Source of the DNA: Arthrobacter sp. NtRootA1
GTDB lineage: Bacteria > Actinomycetota > Actinomycetes > Actinomycetales > Micrococcaceae
Length of the DNA stretch: 64,000 nucleotides
Direction of reading: 5' to 3'
NCBI RefSeq assembly: GCF_019976975.1
Contig: NZ_AP024630.1
Coordinates: 2,480,001 to 2,544,000, forward strand
Of this stretch, positions 40,289 through 50,629 are shown one piece after another (within the stretch, counting starts at the first letter, position 1; every line of letters starts with the position of its first letter). The position numbers were made by a program, and so were the translations under genes. The notes under the pieces were generated by a model, which saw only the letters and a program-made list of their open reading frames with translations, was not told the origin of the DNA and did not search any database.

Positions 40289-42690
40289 GGGACACCACTC
40301 TTGGGGCCGGGCGGGATCCTCCTGCGGAGTCGTCCTGCGATCTCGACGGCGGCGCTGGACGCCACCGCAACTACCAACGTCACCGGTAAGAGATCGCCCG
40401 GGGGCCAGTCGAGCCGGAAGAAGTCACTGAGCAGCGGGAAACTGAACACACTGATGGTGCCGATATACATCGACACAAGGACAGCCGTTTTCCTGGCGTC
40501 GAGCGGACGCGCGATGACTGCCAGGATCCACGAACCAATGAGTGTCAAAGCCATGGTCGATGCGGAGCGGGCCTGGTCGATGCTGAAGTTGCCTGTGGCT
40601 TCGACGTAGTAATTGAGCGCGGTTACCCCTGCTGCGGTGGCCAGCCCCGCAGGTACAGCGAAGGACAGCGAGCGGCGCAGGAATCCGCGGGTATAGCCAC
40701 GCGAATTGGGAAGCAAGGCCAGGAAGAACGCGGGCAGCCCGATGGTCAGTCCATCGACGGCGGACAGTTGGCGTGGAAGGAATGGAAAGGGCAGCAGGAG
40801 CGTCCCGCAGAACACGGAAATAGCAACCGCATAGGCCGTTTTGCTGAGAAACAACATGGAAACCCGCTCCATGTTGTTGATTACCCTGCGCCCTTCAGCC
40901 ACCACTGCAGGAAGCCGGCTGAATTTGCCGTCGAGCAGGACGATGCGCGCCACAGCCTTGGTGGCCGGCGCTGCAGAGTCCATCGCAATGCCAAGGTCTG
41001 CGACTTTGAGCGCCAAGGTGTCATTGACACCGTCTCCCGTCATCGCAATTGTGTGGCCCCGGCGCTGCAAGGCGAGCACCAGCTCCCTCTTTTGCTTCGG
41101 GGAGACGCGTCCGAACACCGAATGTTCTTCGATGAGCCTTTCCAACACTGCGCGATCTTCCGGCAAGGTGCTGGCGTCGATTGCACCCGTGTCTTCCAGG
41201 CCCAGCTTGCCGGCCAGCAGACCAACTGTGCGCGGATTATCGCCGGAAAGAATCTTTATGGCCACTCCCTCTTCACGGAAGTAGGCCAGCGTGCGCGGTG
41301 CATCCTGCCTCATACTTTCACGGAATGTCAGGAGCAGCACCGGTTCGCAATCGGGGGGCAAGCGGATCTGGGACCCATCAGTGTCCAAAATGGAGCGGCT
41401 TAACGCCATGGTTCGGAAACCGGACGAAATCAGCCGTTCAGCCCGTTGCCGTGCGGAACTGCAGCCAGGATGGCCTCCCGCCAGGACAACTTCCGGGGCC
41501 CCAAGTACCCACGTGCAGGAGCCGCCCTGGGATTTTTCGAGTGTCACCGAACTCCACTTCCGCGCTGAGTCGAACGGCACTGAAGCCAAGGCGTACGGCT
41601 CCCGTTTCAGGGGGAAAGCCTCCCCGACGGACCGTGAGGTGGCGTTGGCCGGCTGATTGGCACCAAACCATTCCAATGCCTCGCTCCAGCCATCCATAGC
41701 GTCGTCCCGGAGGTGGTGGACGGCGTCGAAGGCCATTTGTCCGTCCGTGAGCGTTCCTGTCTTGTCCAAGCACAGGACGTCCACGCGGGCGAGTACTTCA
41801 ACAGCTGCCAGTTCCTGGATGAGGACTTTCTGCCGGGCCAGGCGAACGGCACCAACTGCGAAGGCGACGGAGGTCAATAGCACCAAGCCGAGGGGAATCA
41901 TGGCTATGGTACTTGCTACTGTGGATACAGCGCTCTGCCGCCAATCCCCGGAAGCCAATGCTGCCTCCCAGCCGTCCTGCTGGACAAACTGCGAATTCAA
42001 TACCAGCAGCGTCACCGGCAGGACGATCCAGGCCACGACACCAAGCACCTTGTCGATTCCCCTGCGTATTTCGGAGGTCACAAGGGAAAAGCGTTTGGCA
42101 TCAGCTGTCAGGCGGTTGGCAAATGTTTCCCTGCCGACCCTGATGAGCCTGGCAGAACCGGACCCGGCAAAAACCAAGGAGCCAGACAACAGCAGGTCCC
42201 CGCTGCGCTTGGGGACAGGTGCGGATTCGCCGGTGAGCAACGACTCGTCCACCTCCAGGGAACCGTCCCCGATGACAACTGCGTCAGCTGGCAGTTGATC
42301 GCCGGCGCCAAGCAACAGCAGGTCATCCATCACCAGTCCGGTTGCGGGAATTTCCTGGTTATGTCCGTCCCGGACCACTCTGGCCGTGGCTGCGTGGATG
42401 ATGGTCAGGCGATCGAGTGATCGTTTGGCGCGGTATTCCTGAATCACGCCAATGAGGGCGTTTCCGATGGCCGCCAACCCGAAAAGGGCGTCTTGCCACT
42501 GTCCGAGGAAGAGCAGAAGCATAAACCCGGACAGCACTATGCCGTTGAAAAGCGTAAGGACGTTGGCGCGGACGATAGCCGCCAAGCTTCGGCTGGTTGG
42601 GTCGGGCATGACGTTGACCATGCCGTCACGGACCCGCTGCGAGACTTCCTCGGCCGTAAGACCCGCAGGCCGACCGTACGAATTGGTCAC
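40285..42690 (-). CDS. P-type ATPase, CtpE-like
   Basis: The protein is 801 aa from the GTG at 42690; a TTG at 42711 would add seven residues. Actuator LLTGES, phosphorylation DKTGTLTDGQ (Asp about 309) and hinge TGDGVNDTLALKVADLGIAM are present. The ion-site helix reads AMIPLGLVLLTSVAFAVGAV rather than PEGLP, placing it with the CtpE-like group (Ca2+-linked in mycobacteria) rather than with the pumps at 23686 and 59758. It is monocistronic. Confidence 0.88.
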   Translation of the reverse strand: MTNSYGRPAGLTAEEVSQRVRDGMVNVMPDPTSRSLAAIVRANVLTLFNGIVLSGFMLLLFLGQWQDALFGLAAIGNALIGVIQEYRAKRSLDRLTIIHAATARVVRDGHNQEIPATGLVMDDLLLLGAGDQLPADAVVIGDGSLEVDESLLTGESAPVPKRSGDLLLSGSLVFAGSGSARLIRVGRETFANRLTADAKRFSLVTSEIRRGIDKVLGVVAWIVLPVTLLVLNSQFVQQDGWEAALASGDWRQSAVSTVASTIAMIPLGLVLLTSVAFAVGAVRLARQKVLIQELAAVEVLARVDVLCLDKTGTLTDGQMAFDAVHHLRDDAMDGWSEALEWFGANQPANATSRSVGEAFPLKREPYALASVPFDSARKWSSVTLEKSQGGSCTWVLGAPEVVLAGGHPGCSSARQRAERLISSGFRTMALSRSILDTDGSQIRLPPDCEPVLLLTFRESMRQDAPRTLAYFREEGVAIKILSGDNPRTVGLLAGKLGLEDTGAIDASTLPEDRAVLERLIEEHSVFGRVSPKQKRELVLALQRRGHTIAMTGDGVNDTLALKVADLGIAMDSAAPATKAVARIVLLDGKFSRLPAVVAEGRRVINNMERVSMLFLSKTAYAVAISVFCGTLLLPFPFLPRQLSAVDGLTIGLPAFFLALLPNSRGYTRGFLRRSLSFAVPAGLATAAGVTALNYYVEATGNFSIDQARSASTMALTLIGSWILAVIARPLDARKTAVLVSMYIGTISVFSFPLLSDFFRLDWPPGDLLPVTLVVAVASSAAVEIAGRLRRRIPPGPKSGVP

Positions 42691-42797
42691 TGGCTGCAAC
42701 CCTCGCTGCAATCGTTTGCACCCCTCGTACGGTGCATGCTACCTCCACGCTGTTCACGCTCAGATAAAAGGGTTCCGGATATGGGGACGTTGGTCTA

Positions 42798-42811
42798 GGG
42801 CCAAAGGTCAT
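42798..42811 (-). promoter_or_regulatory. DevR/DosR-like box for the CtpE-like gene
   Basis: GGGCCAAAGGTCAT, about 90-110 nt from the possible starts, with AACCCT at the expected -10 distance on the minus strand. An extended GGGCC...GGCCC arm is also present. Confidence 0.52.
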
Positions 42812-42841
42812 GGCCCGGCAAGTGCTCCCTTCAGACGTTCC

Positions 42842-42855
42842 GGGACATATGTCCG
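42842..42855 (+). promoter_or_regulatory. DevR/DosR-like box for the short sensor gene
   Basis: GGGACATATGTCCG contains the perfect palindrome GGACATATGTCC. It is 71 nt before the start at 42926; TAGACT at 42873-42878 could be the -10, at a shorter distance than elsewhere. Confidence 0.55.
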
Positions 42856-42865
42856 TATCCCGTGA

Positions 42866-44257
<1,392 letters not shown>

Positions 44258-44264
44258 GCACGTC

Positions 44265-44278
44265 GTGACCTAAGACTC
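44265..44278 (+). promoter_or_regulatory. DevR/DosR-like box for the usp-flavodoxin pair
   Basis: GTGACCTAAGACTC, 66 nt before the start at 44344, with GAATGT at the expected -10 position. It is a weaker half-site match. Confidence 0.45.
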
Positions 44279-44343
44279 TGGTTGGCGCCGGGCTTTCACG
44301 AGAATGTGGCAGTACAAATGCTTTGTTCGGTGGGAGGACGGCT

Positions 44344-44814
44344 ATGAACAACTCAGATTCAGCGGGCACTATCATCGTTGGAGTCGATGGGTCGGAGGCA
44401 TCAATCGCGGCACTCCGGGAAGCCCAACGTTTGGCTGCGCCCTTGGGCGCTGAGGTGGTTGCTACGGCTTTCTGGGAGTATCCCCGCGTCTATGAGGGCT
44501 ACCTTGCCATGGGAATCACCGGCTTCGAGGAAGCCGCAGGGGAGGTCCTCAAGCAATCAGTGGAAAAAGCATTTGGTCCTGCCATCCCGGAAAACGTCGT
44601 GTCCCACCTCGTCCGCAATCATCCCCGGCAAGGCCTCATCGAAGCCAGCCGTGAGGCGGATTTGATCGTCGTTGGCCGGCGCGGACATGGCGGGTTCGGC
44701 GGACTGTTGGTTGGATCTGTCAGCTCAGCGTGCGTCGCACACGCCCACTGCCCGGTACTCGTTGTGCATGAGCCGGAGAAGGGTTCGACGGCGGACAGCG
44801 GCAGGAGCCAGTAA
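44344..44814 (+). CDS. Universal stress protein, single domain
   Basis: The protein is 156 aa with TIIVGVDGSEASIAALRE and GRRGHGGFGGLLVGSVSSAC. The start at 44344 follows GGGAGG. It shares YEGYLAMGI and AHAHCPV with the Usp at 30578, so the two are recent paralogues. Its stop overlaps the flavodoxin start by one base (TAATG). Confidence 0.94.
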   Translation: MNNSDSAGTIIVGVDGSEASIAALREAQRLAAPLGAEVVATAFWEYPRVYEGYLAMGITGFEEAAGEVLKQSVEKAFGPAIPENVVSHLVRNHPRQGLIEASREADLIVVGRRGHGGFGGLLVGSVSSACVAHAHCPVLVVHEPEKGSTADSGRSQ

Positions 44815-45344
44815 TGGATGTTCTTATTGTGTACGAAACCGTGTACGGGAATACCCGCCGCGTAGCGGAGGCAATTGCAGCGGGGTTCAGTGACAGGGGC
44901 GAAGCCCGGACTGTCTCTGTTGCCGAACTCACGGGGGAAGAACCGGGTGCTTGCGATTTGCTGATCGTCGGAGGGCCGACGCATGTGCACGGCATGAGTC
45001 GATCGTCAACGAGACGGTCCGCCATCAACGTGGCGGCTGCAAGTGGTTCCGATGTGCCGGATGCCAATCTGACCGTTGGCGTGCGGGAGTGGCTGTCGCA
45101 GCTCCGTCCGGCTTTCCAGGGCCAAAAGGCGGCATCATTCGATACCCGCAACCACGGACCTGCATTCCTCACCGGAAGGGCATCCAAAGGCATCGCAACC
45201 GGACTACGCAAAGCCGGTTTCACGCTGATTGCTGAGCCCCAGAGCTTCGAGGTAGACGCCACGCCATCCGTCGGCCCGGACCAGCTTGAACGCGCGACCC
45301 GTTGGGGAGGAATCCTGGCCGAAGTTCTTGACAGTGCAACTTGA
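44814..45344 (+). CDS. Flavodoxin-domain protein
   Basis: The protein is 176 aa. The FMN phosphate loop is YETVYGNTRRVAEAI; the second loop is GGPTHVHGMSRSSTR. It is longer than the flavodoxin at 31024 but belongs to the same broad family. It may carry electrons at low potential. It is translated from the one-base overlap with the Usp gene. Confidence 0.88.
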   Translation: MDVLIVYETVYGNTRRVAEAIAAGFSDRGEARTVSVAELTGEEPGACDLLIVGGPTHVHGMSRSSTRRSAINVAAASGSDVPDANLTVGVREWLSQLRPAFQGQKAASFDTRNHGPAFLTGRASKGIATGLRKAGFTLIAEPQSFEVDATPSVGPDQLERATRWGGILAEVLDSAT

Positions 45345-45369
45345 CACCGAAAGCGTAGGCGGGGCCTTT

Positions 45370-45383
45370 TGGCCCTAGGTCCA
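45370..45383 (+). promoter_or_regulatory. DevR/DosR-like box
   Basis: TGGCCCTAGGTCCA, 70 nt before the PPOX-like start at 45453. A TAGGCT follows at 45400-45405, but not at the usual spacing. Confidence 0.45.
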
Positions 45384-45452
45384 CATGCCCCGGACTTCCT
45401 AGGCTCGCAGTAGGCGACGGGTGAACGCACCCGCCCAATGGAGGAGATAAAG

Positions 45453-45896
45453 ATGACGTTGCCAAGCATGGAACCCAGCCGGATCGACGGAGCACGGCAT
45501 GTCAGCGAAGATCTAAGCAAAGAGCAGTGCTGGGAATTGCTACGATCCCATACAACCGGCAGGGTTGGATTCGTGCACCACGGGAGGGTGATGATCCTGC
45601 CCGTCAACCACGTGATCCACGAGAACAACATCTACTTCCGCACAGCTGCGGAAGGGCTCATCGGTGAGCCATTTGCACGGATGCAGATATCGTTCCAGGT
45701 TGACGACTTCCGGGCGGACAGGAGCGAAGGCTGGTCGGTGCTGGCCAGTGGCCCGTCCTCCCATGTCGTTGAGCATGAGTTGTTGACCCAGCTCTGGGGC
45801 AAGGCTATGCACGAGCCTTGGGCTGGCGGCGGACGTGACCTCTTCGTCCGGATCCAGGCCGTCGAGCTGACGGGCCGCCACGTCTACCTGGCCTGA
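45453..45896 (+). CDS. PPOX-fold protein
   Basis: The protein is 147 aa from the ATG at 45453, which has GGAGGAG 6 nt upstream; the ATG at 45438 overlaps that site and is less likely. Motifs are CWELLRSHTTGRVGFV, ILPVNHVI, GWSVLASGPS and a C-terminal LTGRHVYL. It diverges most from the other PPOX genes here. It is followed by a Usp gene after 40 nt. Confidence 0.85.
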   Translation: MTLPSMEPSRIDGARHVSEDLSKEQCWELLRSHTTGRVGFVHHGRVMILPVNHVIHENNIYFRTAAEGLIGEPFARMQISFQVDDFRADRSEGWSVLASGPSSHVVEHELLTQLWGKAMHEPWAGGGRDLFVRIQAVELTGRHVYLA

Positions 45897-45936
45897 GAAC
45901 ACCCGTGGGCAGGGGTGGCGGAGTGAGGATGCAACC

Positions 45937-46779
45937 ATGAACGACACAGAGCTGATCGTCGTTGGTTACGACGGCTCACACGAAGCAGACAGGGCAGTGC
46001 ACTGGGCTGCCCGGCTGGCCGACAGGAGAAACTGCCCGCTGCAATTGGTGCACTGCTCGCTCTGGCCCGTCATAACGCACAACATGGACCCTGTGCCTGG
46101 AATCGCCGAAAGCGGCTTGCGCCACGCGGCCGAGTCGATCGTTTCCGATGGCGTGGCCCGCGCTCGCGAGGTATCTACCAATCTCGAGGTCACAACCAGC
46201 CTGGTATACGGGTGGCCGGCTGAGAATCTTCGCAGACTCGCTTCACGGGCTTCTCTTCTTGTTGTGGGTACCCGGGGCATGGGGGGATTCCTGGGCCTGC
46301 TGGTGGGATCGGTAAGCCTCGAGCTGGCTGCCACTGCTGTATGTCCCGTGGCCGTTATCGGTCCCGTGGAGCGTCCAGGTGGGCCGGTCGTCGTCGGAAT
46401 TGACGGGGAAGGCTGGGAGGCCACGCTAAGGTACGCGGCGTCCTACGCGTCCCAGTCCAACGCCAGCCTTAGGGCGGTGCACGTTCGCAGGAAGCACGAC
46501 GGTCACGACCCGGCTGGCGGACCCGGTGCCCGGGAAATGCTTGACTCGGCGGTCCGGTCGGTACGCAACGCTTTCCCGGGCCTGGACGTGGCGGACGTCC
46601 TGCTGACCGGAACATCCGTAGCGGGAACCCTCCTGAGCGCAACAAGTGATGCCGAGGTTGTCATTGTTGGGAGTGCAGGTCACGGCCTCGTCAGGGGCAG
46701 CATTGGTTCAACTGCACACGCGGTGCTGCACCACGCCGGCTGCCCGGTGATAGTCGTCAGGCACGCTGAACCGTCATAG
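45937..46779 (+). CDS. Universal stress protein, two Usp domains
   Basis: The protein is 280 aa. The first domain has VVGYDGSHEADRAV and ATP motif GTRGMGGFLGLLVGSVS. The second (from about 148) has GIDGEGWEATLR and GSAGHGLVRGSIGSTAHAV. Both nucleotide motifs look intact. It is probably co-transcribed with the PPOX-like gene and is followed by a strong hairpin. Confidence 0.92.
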   Translation: MNDTELIVVGYDGSHEADRAVHWAARLADRRNCPLQLVHCSLWPVITHNMDPVPGIAESGLRHAAESIVSDGVARAREVSTNLEVTTSLVYGWPAENLRRLASRASLLVVGTRGMGGFLGLLVGSVSLELAATAVCPVAVIGPVERPGGPVVVGIDGEGWEATLRYAASYASQSNASLRAVHVRRKHDGHDPAGGPGAREMLDSAVRSVRNAFPGLDVADVLLTGTSVAGTLLSATSDAEVVIVGSAGHGLVRGSIGSTAHAVLHHAGCPVIVVRHAEPS

Positions 46780-46784
46780 CGTCC

Positions 46785-46819
46785 GGGGCCCCGGAACCAA
46801 TGGATGGAACCGGGGCCCG
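46785..46819. terminator. Hairpin between convergent usp genes
   Basis: GGGCCCCGG (46786-46794) pairs perfectly with CCGGGGCCC (46810-46818). It lies 7 nt after the Usp stop and could serve both convergent genes. Confidence 0.65.
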
Positions 46820-46845
46820 CACAACTCCCTGAGTGCTTCCCAAAG

Positions 46846-47709
46846 CTACTCCGAGTGCTTCACTGCATGGACCCGGCTAATGATCACCGGGCATGGCAGT
46901 TGGCCAAGCACTGAGTGTGCTGTGGATCCCAACAGAAGGCGCTTGAAACCCCCACGCCCTTTACTGCCGACAACCAGTAAGCGGGCAGTTGCGGCAGCGG
47001 CGAGCAGTGCCTCGGCCGGCCGCATGTGGGTCTCCAGAACCTGATGCACCTTGAGGTCAGGGTACTTGTCTGCCAGCCCAGCTACCGTTTCGGCCAACAC
47101 CACGCGTTCTTCCTCCGCGACGATTTCGGAGAAGTTTCCTGGGGGCATGCCGCGGCTAACCACGGGCTCGGGCAGGTGGAAGGCGTGAAGCACGGTGAGT
47201 TCCTGCCCTTCCCTGTCGGCTTCGGCTGCAGCAAACGCAACGGCCTGGGTGGACTCTTCCGAGCCGTCCGTGCCGACCAGGACGCCGTGCCGGTTCGCCA
47301 TGTCGTGCTCTCCGATGACGGCCACAGGGCACTGTGCCACGGCGGCAACCTGCAGTGCACGGTCAGTCAGTGACCCTCCAACCCAGCTGTGCCCGGATCC
47401 GATAACCACCATCGAGGCCTTCTTTGACTTCTTGCGCAGCGCGTATCCGGCCCCTCCTGAGACCAGATCGGTGGTTACCTCTACAGTTGGTTCAAGTTTG
47501 CTGGCCCGGTCCTTGGCCGTAGCAAGGAATTTGTCGCCCGACTCCCTGATCCATTCGTTATATCCAATGGCGTCATATGCCCAACGATCATCCACGGCGT
47601 GAACAAGCTGCACTGGTAGCTTCAGGGCGGCCGCCCTCTGCATCGCCCAACGTGTTGCGGCATCGCTGCTGGGCGAATCACTGACACCAACGACAATTGC
47701 TTCCTTCAT
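46846..47709 (-). CDS. Universal stress protein, two Usp domains
   Basis: The protein is 287 aa from the ATG at 47709; an ATG at 47721 is in frame. The first domain has a degenerate motif (IGSGHSWVGGSLTDRALQ), and the second an intact GSKGRGGFKRLLLGSTAHSV. It is a close paralogue of the Usp at 17461, sharing AEADREGQELTVLHA and the DRALQ stretch. It is monocistronic, with a DevR-like box about 90 nt upstream. Confidence 0.92.
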   Translation of the reverse strand: MKEAIVVGVSDSPSSDAATRWAMQRAAALKLPVQLVHAVDDRWAYDAIGYNEWIRESGDKFLATAKDRASKLEPTVEVTTDLVSGGAGYALRKKSKKASMVVIGSGHSWVGGSLTDRALQVAAVAQCPVAVIGEHDMANRHGVLVGTDGSEESTQAVAFAAAEADREGQELTVLHAFHLPEPVVSRGMPPGNFSEIVAEEERVVLAETVAGLADKYPDLKVHQVLETHMRPAEALLAAAATARLLVVGSKGRGGFKRLLLGSTAHSVLGQLPCPVIISRVHAVKHSE

Positions 47710-47800
47710 GACGGGTCCCATTCTTCTTGGATGGTTCCCCGGAGGGTTGAGCCCGGGGCTTTGTGAGTCCAGTTTCCGTCTTCCCTTTCCTAAGAGTTAG

Positions 47801-47814
47801 GGTCGGAAGTCCCA
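47801..47814 (-). promoter_or_regulatory. DevR/DosR-like box for usp
   Basis: GGGTCGGAAGTCCC, 92 nt from the start at 47709, with GAAACT at the expected -10 position. Confidence 0.55.
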
Positions 47815-47844
47815 CGAAGTTTCGGATGGATGCAAACTGCGCCA

Positions 47845-49230
47845 TTAGTCCGGAGCCTGAAGTGAGACGGTCTCCAGGTACTCCGGAACCCTCGCATTCC
47901 AGCCCAATTCGCGTTTGATCCGGAGACGTAACGCATCTGAAGCGTCTGGTTCACCATGGGTGACATACGTCATCCGTGGCGCCCGCGGAGCCGAACGCAT
48001 CCAACGGATGATCGCGTCGGCGTCGGCGTGTGCACTGAAGCCCTCAAGTTGGACAACTTCTGCTCGTATCGGAACATCCTGTCCATAAATCCGGAGTTCG
48101 CGGGCACCGCCCGCCAGTGCCGCACCGCGGGTTCCGGCGGCCTGGTAGCCGCTCAGCACTAGGGCATTCTTCGGATCGGACCCGTACGCCTGTATATGGT
48201 GCAGGATCCTCCCGCCGGTCAACATTCCGCTGGCTGAAATGATGATCATCGGACCGCCACGCAGGTTGAGGAGCTTCGAGTCATCCGCGCTCCTGGTCAT
48301 GGTGGCAAGCGCGTACATGCCCTTGAACTCCTCGGGACGTAAGCGATGCTCCTCCGGGTGCTGCTGGTACATGTAGGAGGCATCGATGGCCATGGGACTG
48401 TTGAGGTAGACCGGTATGTCCGGAATACTTCCTTTTCGGCGCAGACGCGCCAACTGCAGCATCAAAGTTTCGGCACGGCCCACTGCAAACGCCGCGATAA
48501 GGATTACACCGCCGCGCTTGGTAACCCGGTTGACGACTTCTTCGAGTTCATTTTCAGAACTGCCCAAGGGGTGTGCCCGGTTGCCGTACGTGGACTCAGT
48601 TACCAGGACGTCAGTTTCCTCAAGATCACGGGGCGGGTACATGAAGGGATCATCCGCCCGACCCAAGTCTCCTGTGAAGTGGACGGTGTGGCCGCCCAAT
48701 TGGAGAAGGATTTGGGCCGCCCCCAGGATGTGGCCTGCCGGGACGAATGTTGCGTCTATGGCGGGGGCGACTTCGATGGTCGCGTTGAAATCCACGGGTC
48801 TGAAGCTGTTCAGTGATTTGACGGCGTCCGCGGCGGTGTAGAGCGGAAGGGCGGGCACGTGGACCGAAGAGCCGGTATGGCCTGCGTAGCGGGCTTCCTC
48901 TTCCTGCAGATGCCCGCTGTCGGGCAACAAGAGTTTGCATAGCTGGCTGGTTCCATGTGTCGCGTAGACGGGCCCGCGAAAACCGTCGCGCACCAGGGCA
49001 GGGACGTAACCGGTATGGTCCAAGTGGGCATGCGTCAGAAGTACGGCGTCGATGGAGGAGGGTGCAACCGGGAAGGGTCTCCGATTGCGTTCCCGCAGCC
49101 GTTTGTAGCCTTGAAAGAGTCCGCAGTCCACGAGTATCCGTGAGCCTTGGAACCCAAGGAGGTAACGCGAACCCGTTACCGTATCCGTTGCGCCGAGAAA
49201 TCGGAGCTTGGGGGAGTGTTTGTCATGCAT
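47845..49230 (-). CDS. Metallo-beta-lactamase fold beta-CASP ribonuclease
   Basis: The protein is 461 aa. Zinc motifs are THAHLDHTG, PAGHILGAA and HFTGDLGR; the beta-CASP part has TESTYGNRAHP, an AVGRAETLMLQL helix and the C-terminal FSAHADADAI motif. These are features of CPSF73-like/YSH1 RNases. It could degrade or process RNA during dormancy. It lies 53 nt after the hairpin at 49284, so either it has its own promoter or it relies on read-through from the SPW gene. Confidence 0.9.
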   Translation of the reverse strand: MHDKHSPKLRFLGATDTVTGSRYLLGFQGSRILVDCGLFQGYKRLRERNRRPFPVAPSSIDAVLLTHAHLDHTGYVPALVRDGFRGPVYATHGTSQLCKLLLPDSGHLQEEEARYAGHTGSSVHVPALPLYTAADAVKSLNSFRPVDFNATIEVAPAIDATFVPAGHILGAAQILLQLGGHTVHFTGDLGRADDPFMYPPRDLEETDVLVTESTYGNRAHPLGSSENELEEVVNRVTKRGGVILIAAFAVGRAETLMLQLARLRRKGSIPDIPVYLNSPMAIDASYMYQQHPEEHRLRPEEFKGMYALATMTRSADDSKLLNLRGGPMIIISASGMLTGGRILHHIQAYGSDPKNALVLSGYQAAGTRGAALAGGARELRIYGQDVPIRAEVVQLEGFSAHADADAIIRWMRSAPRAPRMTYVTHGEPDASDALRLRIKRELGWNARVPEYLETVSLQAPD

Positions 49231-49283
49231 GGGAACCTATCCACTTTGGCCGGCGGACTATGTTGGGGGGATTCCGGGGAAGC

Positions 49284-49315
49284 ATCTGGCGCCGAGCGGT
49301 GCTCCGGCGCCAGAT
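49284..49315 (-). terminator. Hairpin after the SPW gene
   Basis: ATCTGGCGCCG-AGCGGTGCTC-CGGCGCCAGAT is a perfect 11-bp stem, 12 nt after the SPW stop on the minus strand. It may terminate or attenuate transcription into the ribonuclease gene. Confidence 0.62.
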
Positions 49316-49326
49316 ATCTGCCCTCC

Positions 49327-49689
49327 CTAGGACGACGGCATGACGTGGTGATGCCGGTATTCCTCTGTACTGGGCTTTATTGCCAGCGCGGTAACCACCA
49401 AGGCAACGGCGCCGGCAATCCATGCGGTCCAAGCCGCGCCCGTGGCTGACGTGAAACCGGCTACCCACGGCGCCAGCAACAGGGCCACAGCAATGACAGC
49501 CTGAGCCCACTCCGCGGCGGGCATCCCCGGCGCGGCAAGGTTAACAACCCCGCCGATGGCAAGGAGTATGCCCAGCGTGACCATTACCGCCGTCGAAGAA
49601 CCCATTTGCGTGGTCCATAGCACTGAGAGGGCCGCATAGGCGCCGGCTGCGACAACCGTCCAGTCCTGCCATCGCGTCCATTTCTTCAT
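49327..49689 (-). CDS. SPW-repeat membrane protein
   Basis: The protein is 120 aa with four short hydrophobic segments and the SPW-type pattern (WTRWQDWTVVAAGAY; LLAPWVAGFTSATGAAWTAW). Pairs of helices with a conserved P-W are typical. Function is unknown; the family is common in actinobacteria and rhizobia. Two DevR-like boxes lie between this gene and devR. Confidence 0.85.
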   Translation of the reverse strand: MKKWTRWQDWTVVAAGAYAALSVLWTTQMGSSTAVMVTLGILLAIGGVVNLAAPGMPAAEWAQAVIAVALLLAPWVAGFTSATGAAWTAWIAGAVALVVTALAIKPSTEEYRHHHVMPSS

Positions 49690-49792
49690 GGTGATCTTGC
49701 TCCTTCATTATGTGGAAACACCGCCTGCTTCTGCAGGGCAGCTTTCGGTCTCCCGTACTCCCAGAGTCCGCCCAAAGCCCTGTGGCAGAACA

Positions 49793-49806
49793 GTGCCGAA
49801 AGTCAT
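49793..49806 (-). promoter_or_regulatory. DevR/DosR-like box for the SPW gene
   Basis: GTGCCGAAAGTCAT, 104 nt from the start at 49689. GACTCT lies one nt off the expected -10 position. Confidence 0.42.
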
Positions 49807-49818
49807 AATGCTTTGGCA

Positions 49819-49832
49819 GGGTCCTTGGGCCC
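49819..49832 (+). promoter_or_regulatory. DevR/DosR-like box before devR (autoregulation candidate)
   Basis: GGGTCCTTGGGCCC, 87 nt before the devR start, with AACAAT close to the expected -10 position. Its distance to the other box is 26 bp centre to centre. Confidence 0.52.
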
Positions 49833-49918
49833 TTGTGACCGGCTGAGGAGGTCGGCAACAATTTGGAGGAGTTGAAAGATCGGCATGTGCCGTGCGCCCT
49901 GCGCCTGAGAGGAAACCC

Positions 49919-50608
49919 ATGAATCGCGAACAGGAACCCGGCCAGGGCACGCAGTCGCGGCCCCTCCGTGTGTTCATCCTCGACGACCACGAATTGGTGC
50001 GAAGGGGTCTGCAGGAGCTGCTGGAAAGCGAAGGTTTCGAAGTGGTTGGGATGTCAGGGTCCGCGGAGGAAGCGACACGCCGGATACCAGCGCTGCACCC
50101 GGACGTCTCGGTTCTGGATGGACGGCTTCCGGACGGGACAGGGATCGAAGTTTGCCGCGACGTCCGTTCCGTTGACCCCCGCTTGAACTGTCTTATTCTT
50201 ACAAGCTACGACGACGAGCAGGCGCTACGGGGTGCAGTACTGGCAGGGGCGGCTGGCTACATTCTCAAGGAGATCGGCGGTACGGATCTTCTGGGTGCCC
50301 TACGACGGGCAGCCCGCGGCGAGTCATTGTTCGATGAGGCAGTCAAGACGCGCATTATCAAGGGACTCACGGAGCCAAAGAGGCTGGATCCGCGGGTAGC
50401 GTCCCTGACACCGCAGGAGCGGCGTGTCCTGGAGTACGTGGGCCAAGGCATGACCAACCGCCAAATTGGCGAGGAGATGCTGCTCGCAGAGAAGACTGTC
50501 AAAAACTATGTTTCGTCCTTGCTGGCGAAACTTGGTTTCGAGCGCAGGACCCAGGCTGCGGTTTTCATGGCTCACGCGCCCGAGGAGGATGCAGGTAGCG
50601 TTCGTTAG
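49919..50608 (+). CDS. devR: DevR/DosR-type NarL-family response regulator
   Basis: The protein is 229 aa from the ATG at 49919 (GAGAGGAAA upstream). The receiver has Asp22/23, phospho-Asp67 in VLDGRLPDG and Lys117. The LuxR-type HTH reads TNRQIGEEMLLAEKTVKNYV, then LLAKLGFERRTQAAVF. This matches mycobacterial DevR almost residue for residue in the recognition helix (Lys192, Lys195, Asn196 by my count), supporting similar DNA recognition. It is the likely master regulator of the boxes listed here. It faces the complete devS gene tail to tail. Confidence 0.92.
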   Translation: MNREQEPGQGTQSRPLRVFILDDHELVRRGLQELLESEGFEVVGMSGSAEEATRRIPALHPDVSVLDGRLPDGTGIEVCRDVRSVDPRLNCLILTSYDDEQALRGAVLAGAAGYILKEIGGTDLLGALRRAARGESLFDEAVKTRIIKGLTEPKRLDPRVASLTPQERRVLEYVGQGMTNRQIGEEMLLAEKTVKNYVSSLLAKLGFERRTQAAVFMAHAPEEDAGSVR

Positions 50609-50629
50609 GGGGGGCACGGGGCGACCATC

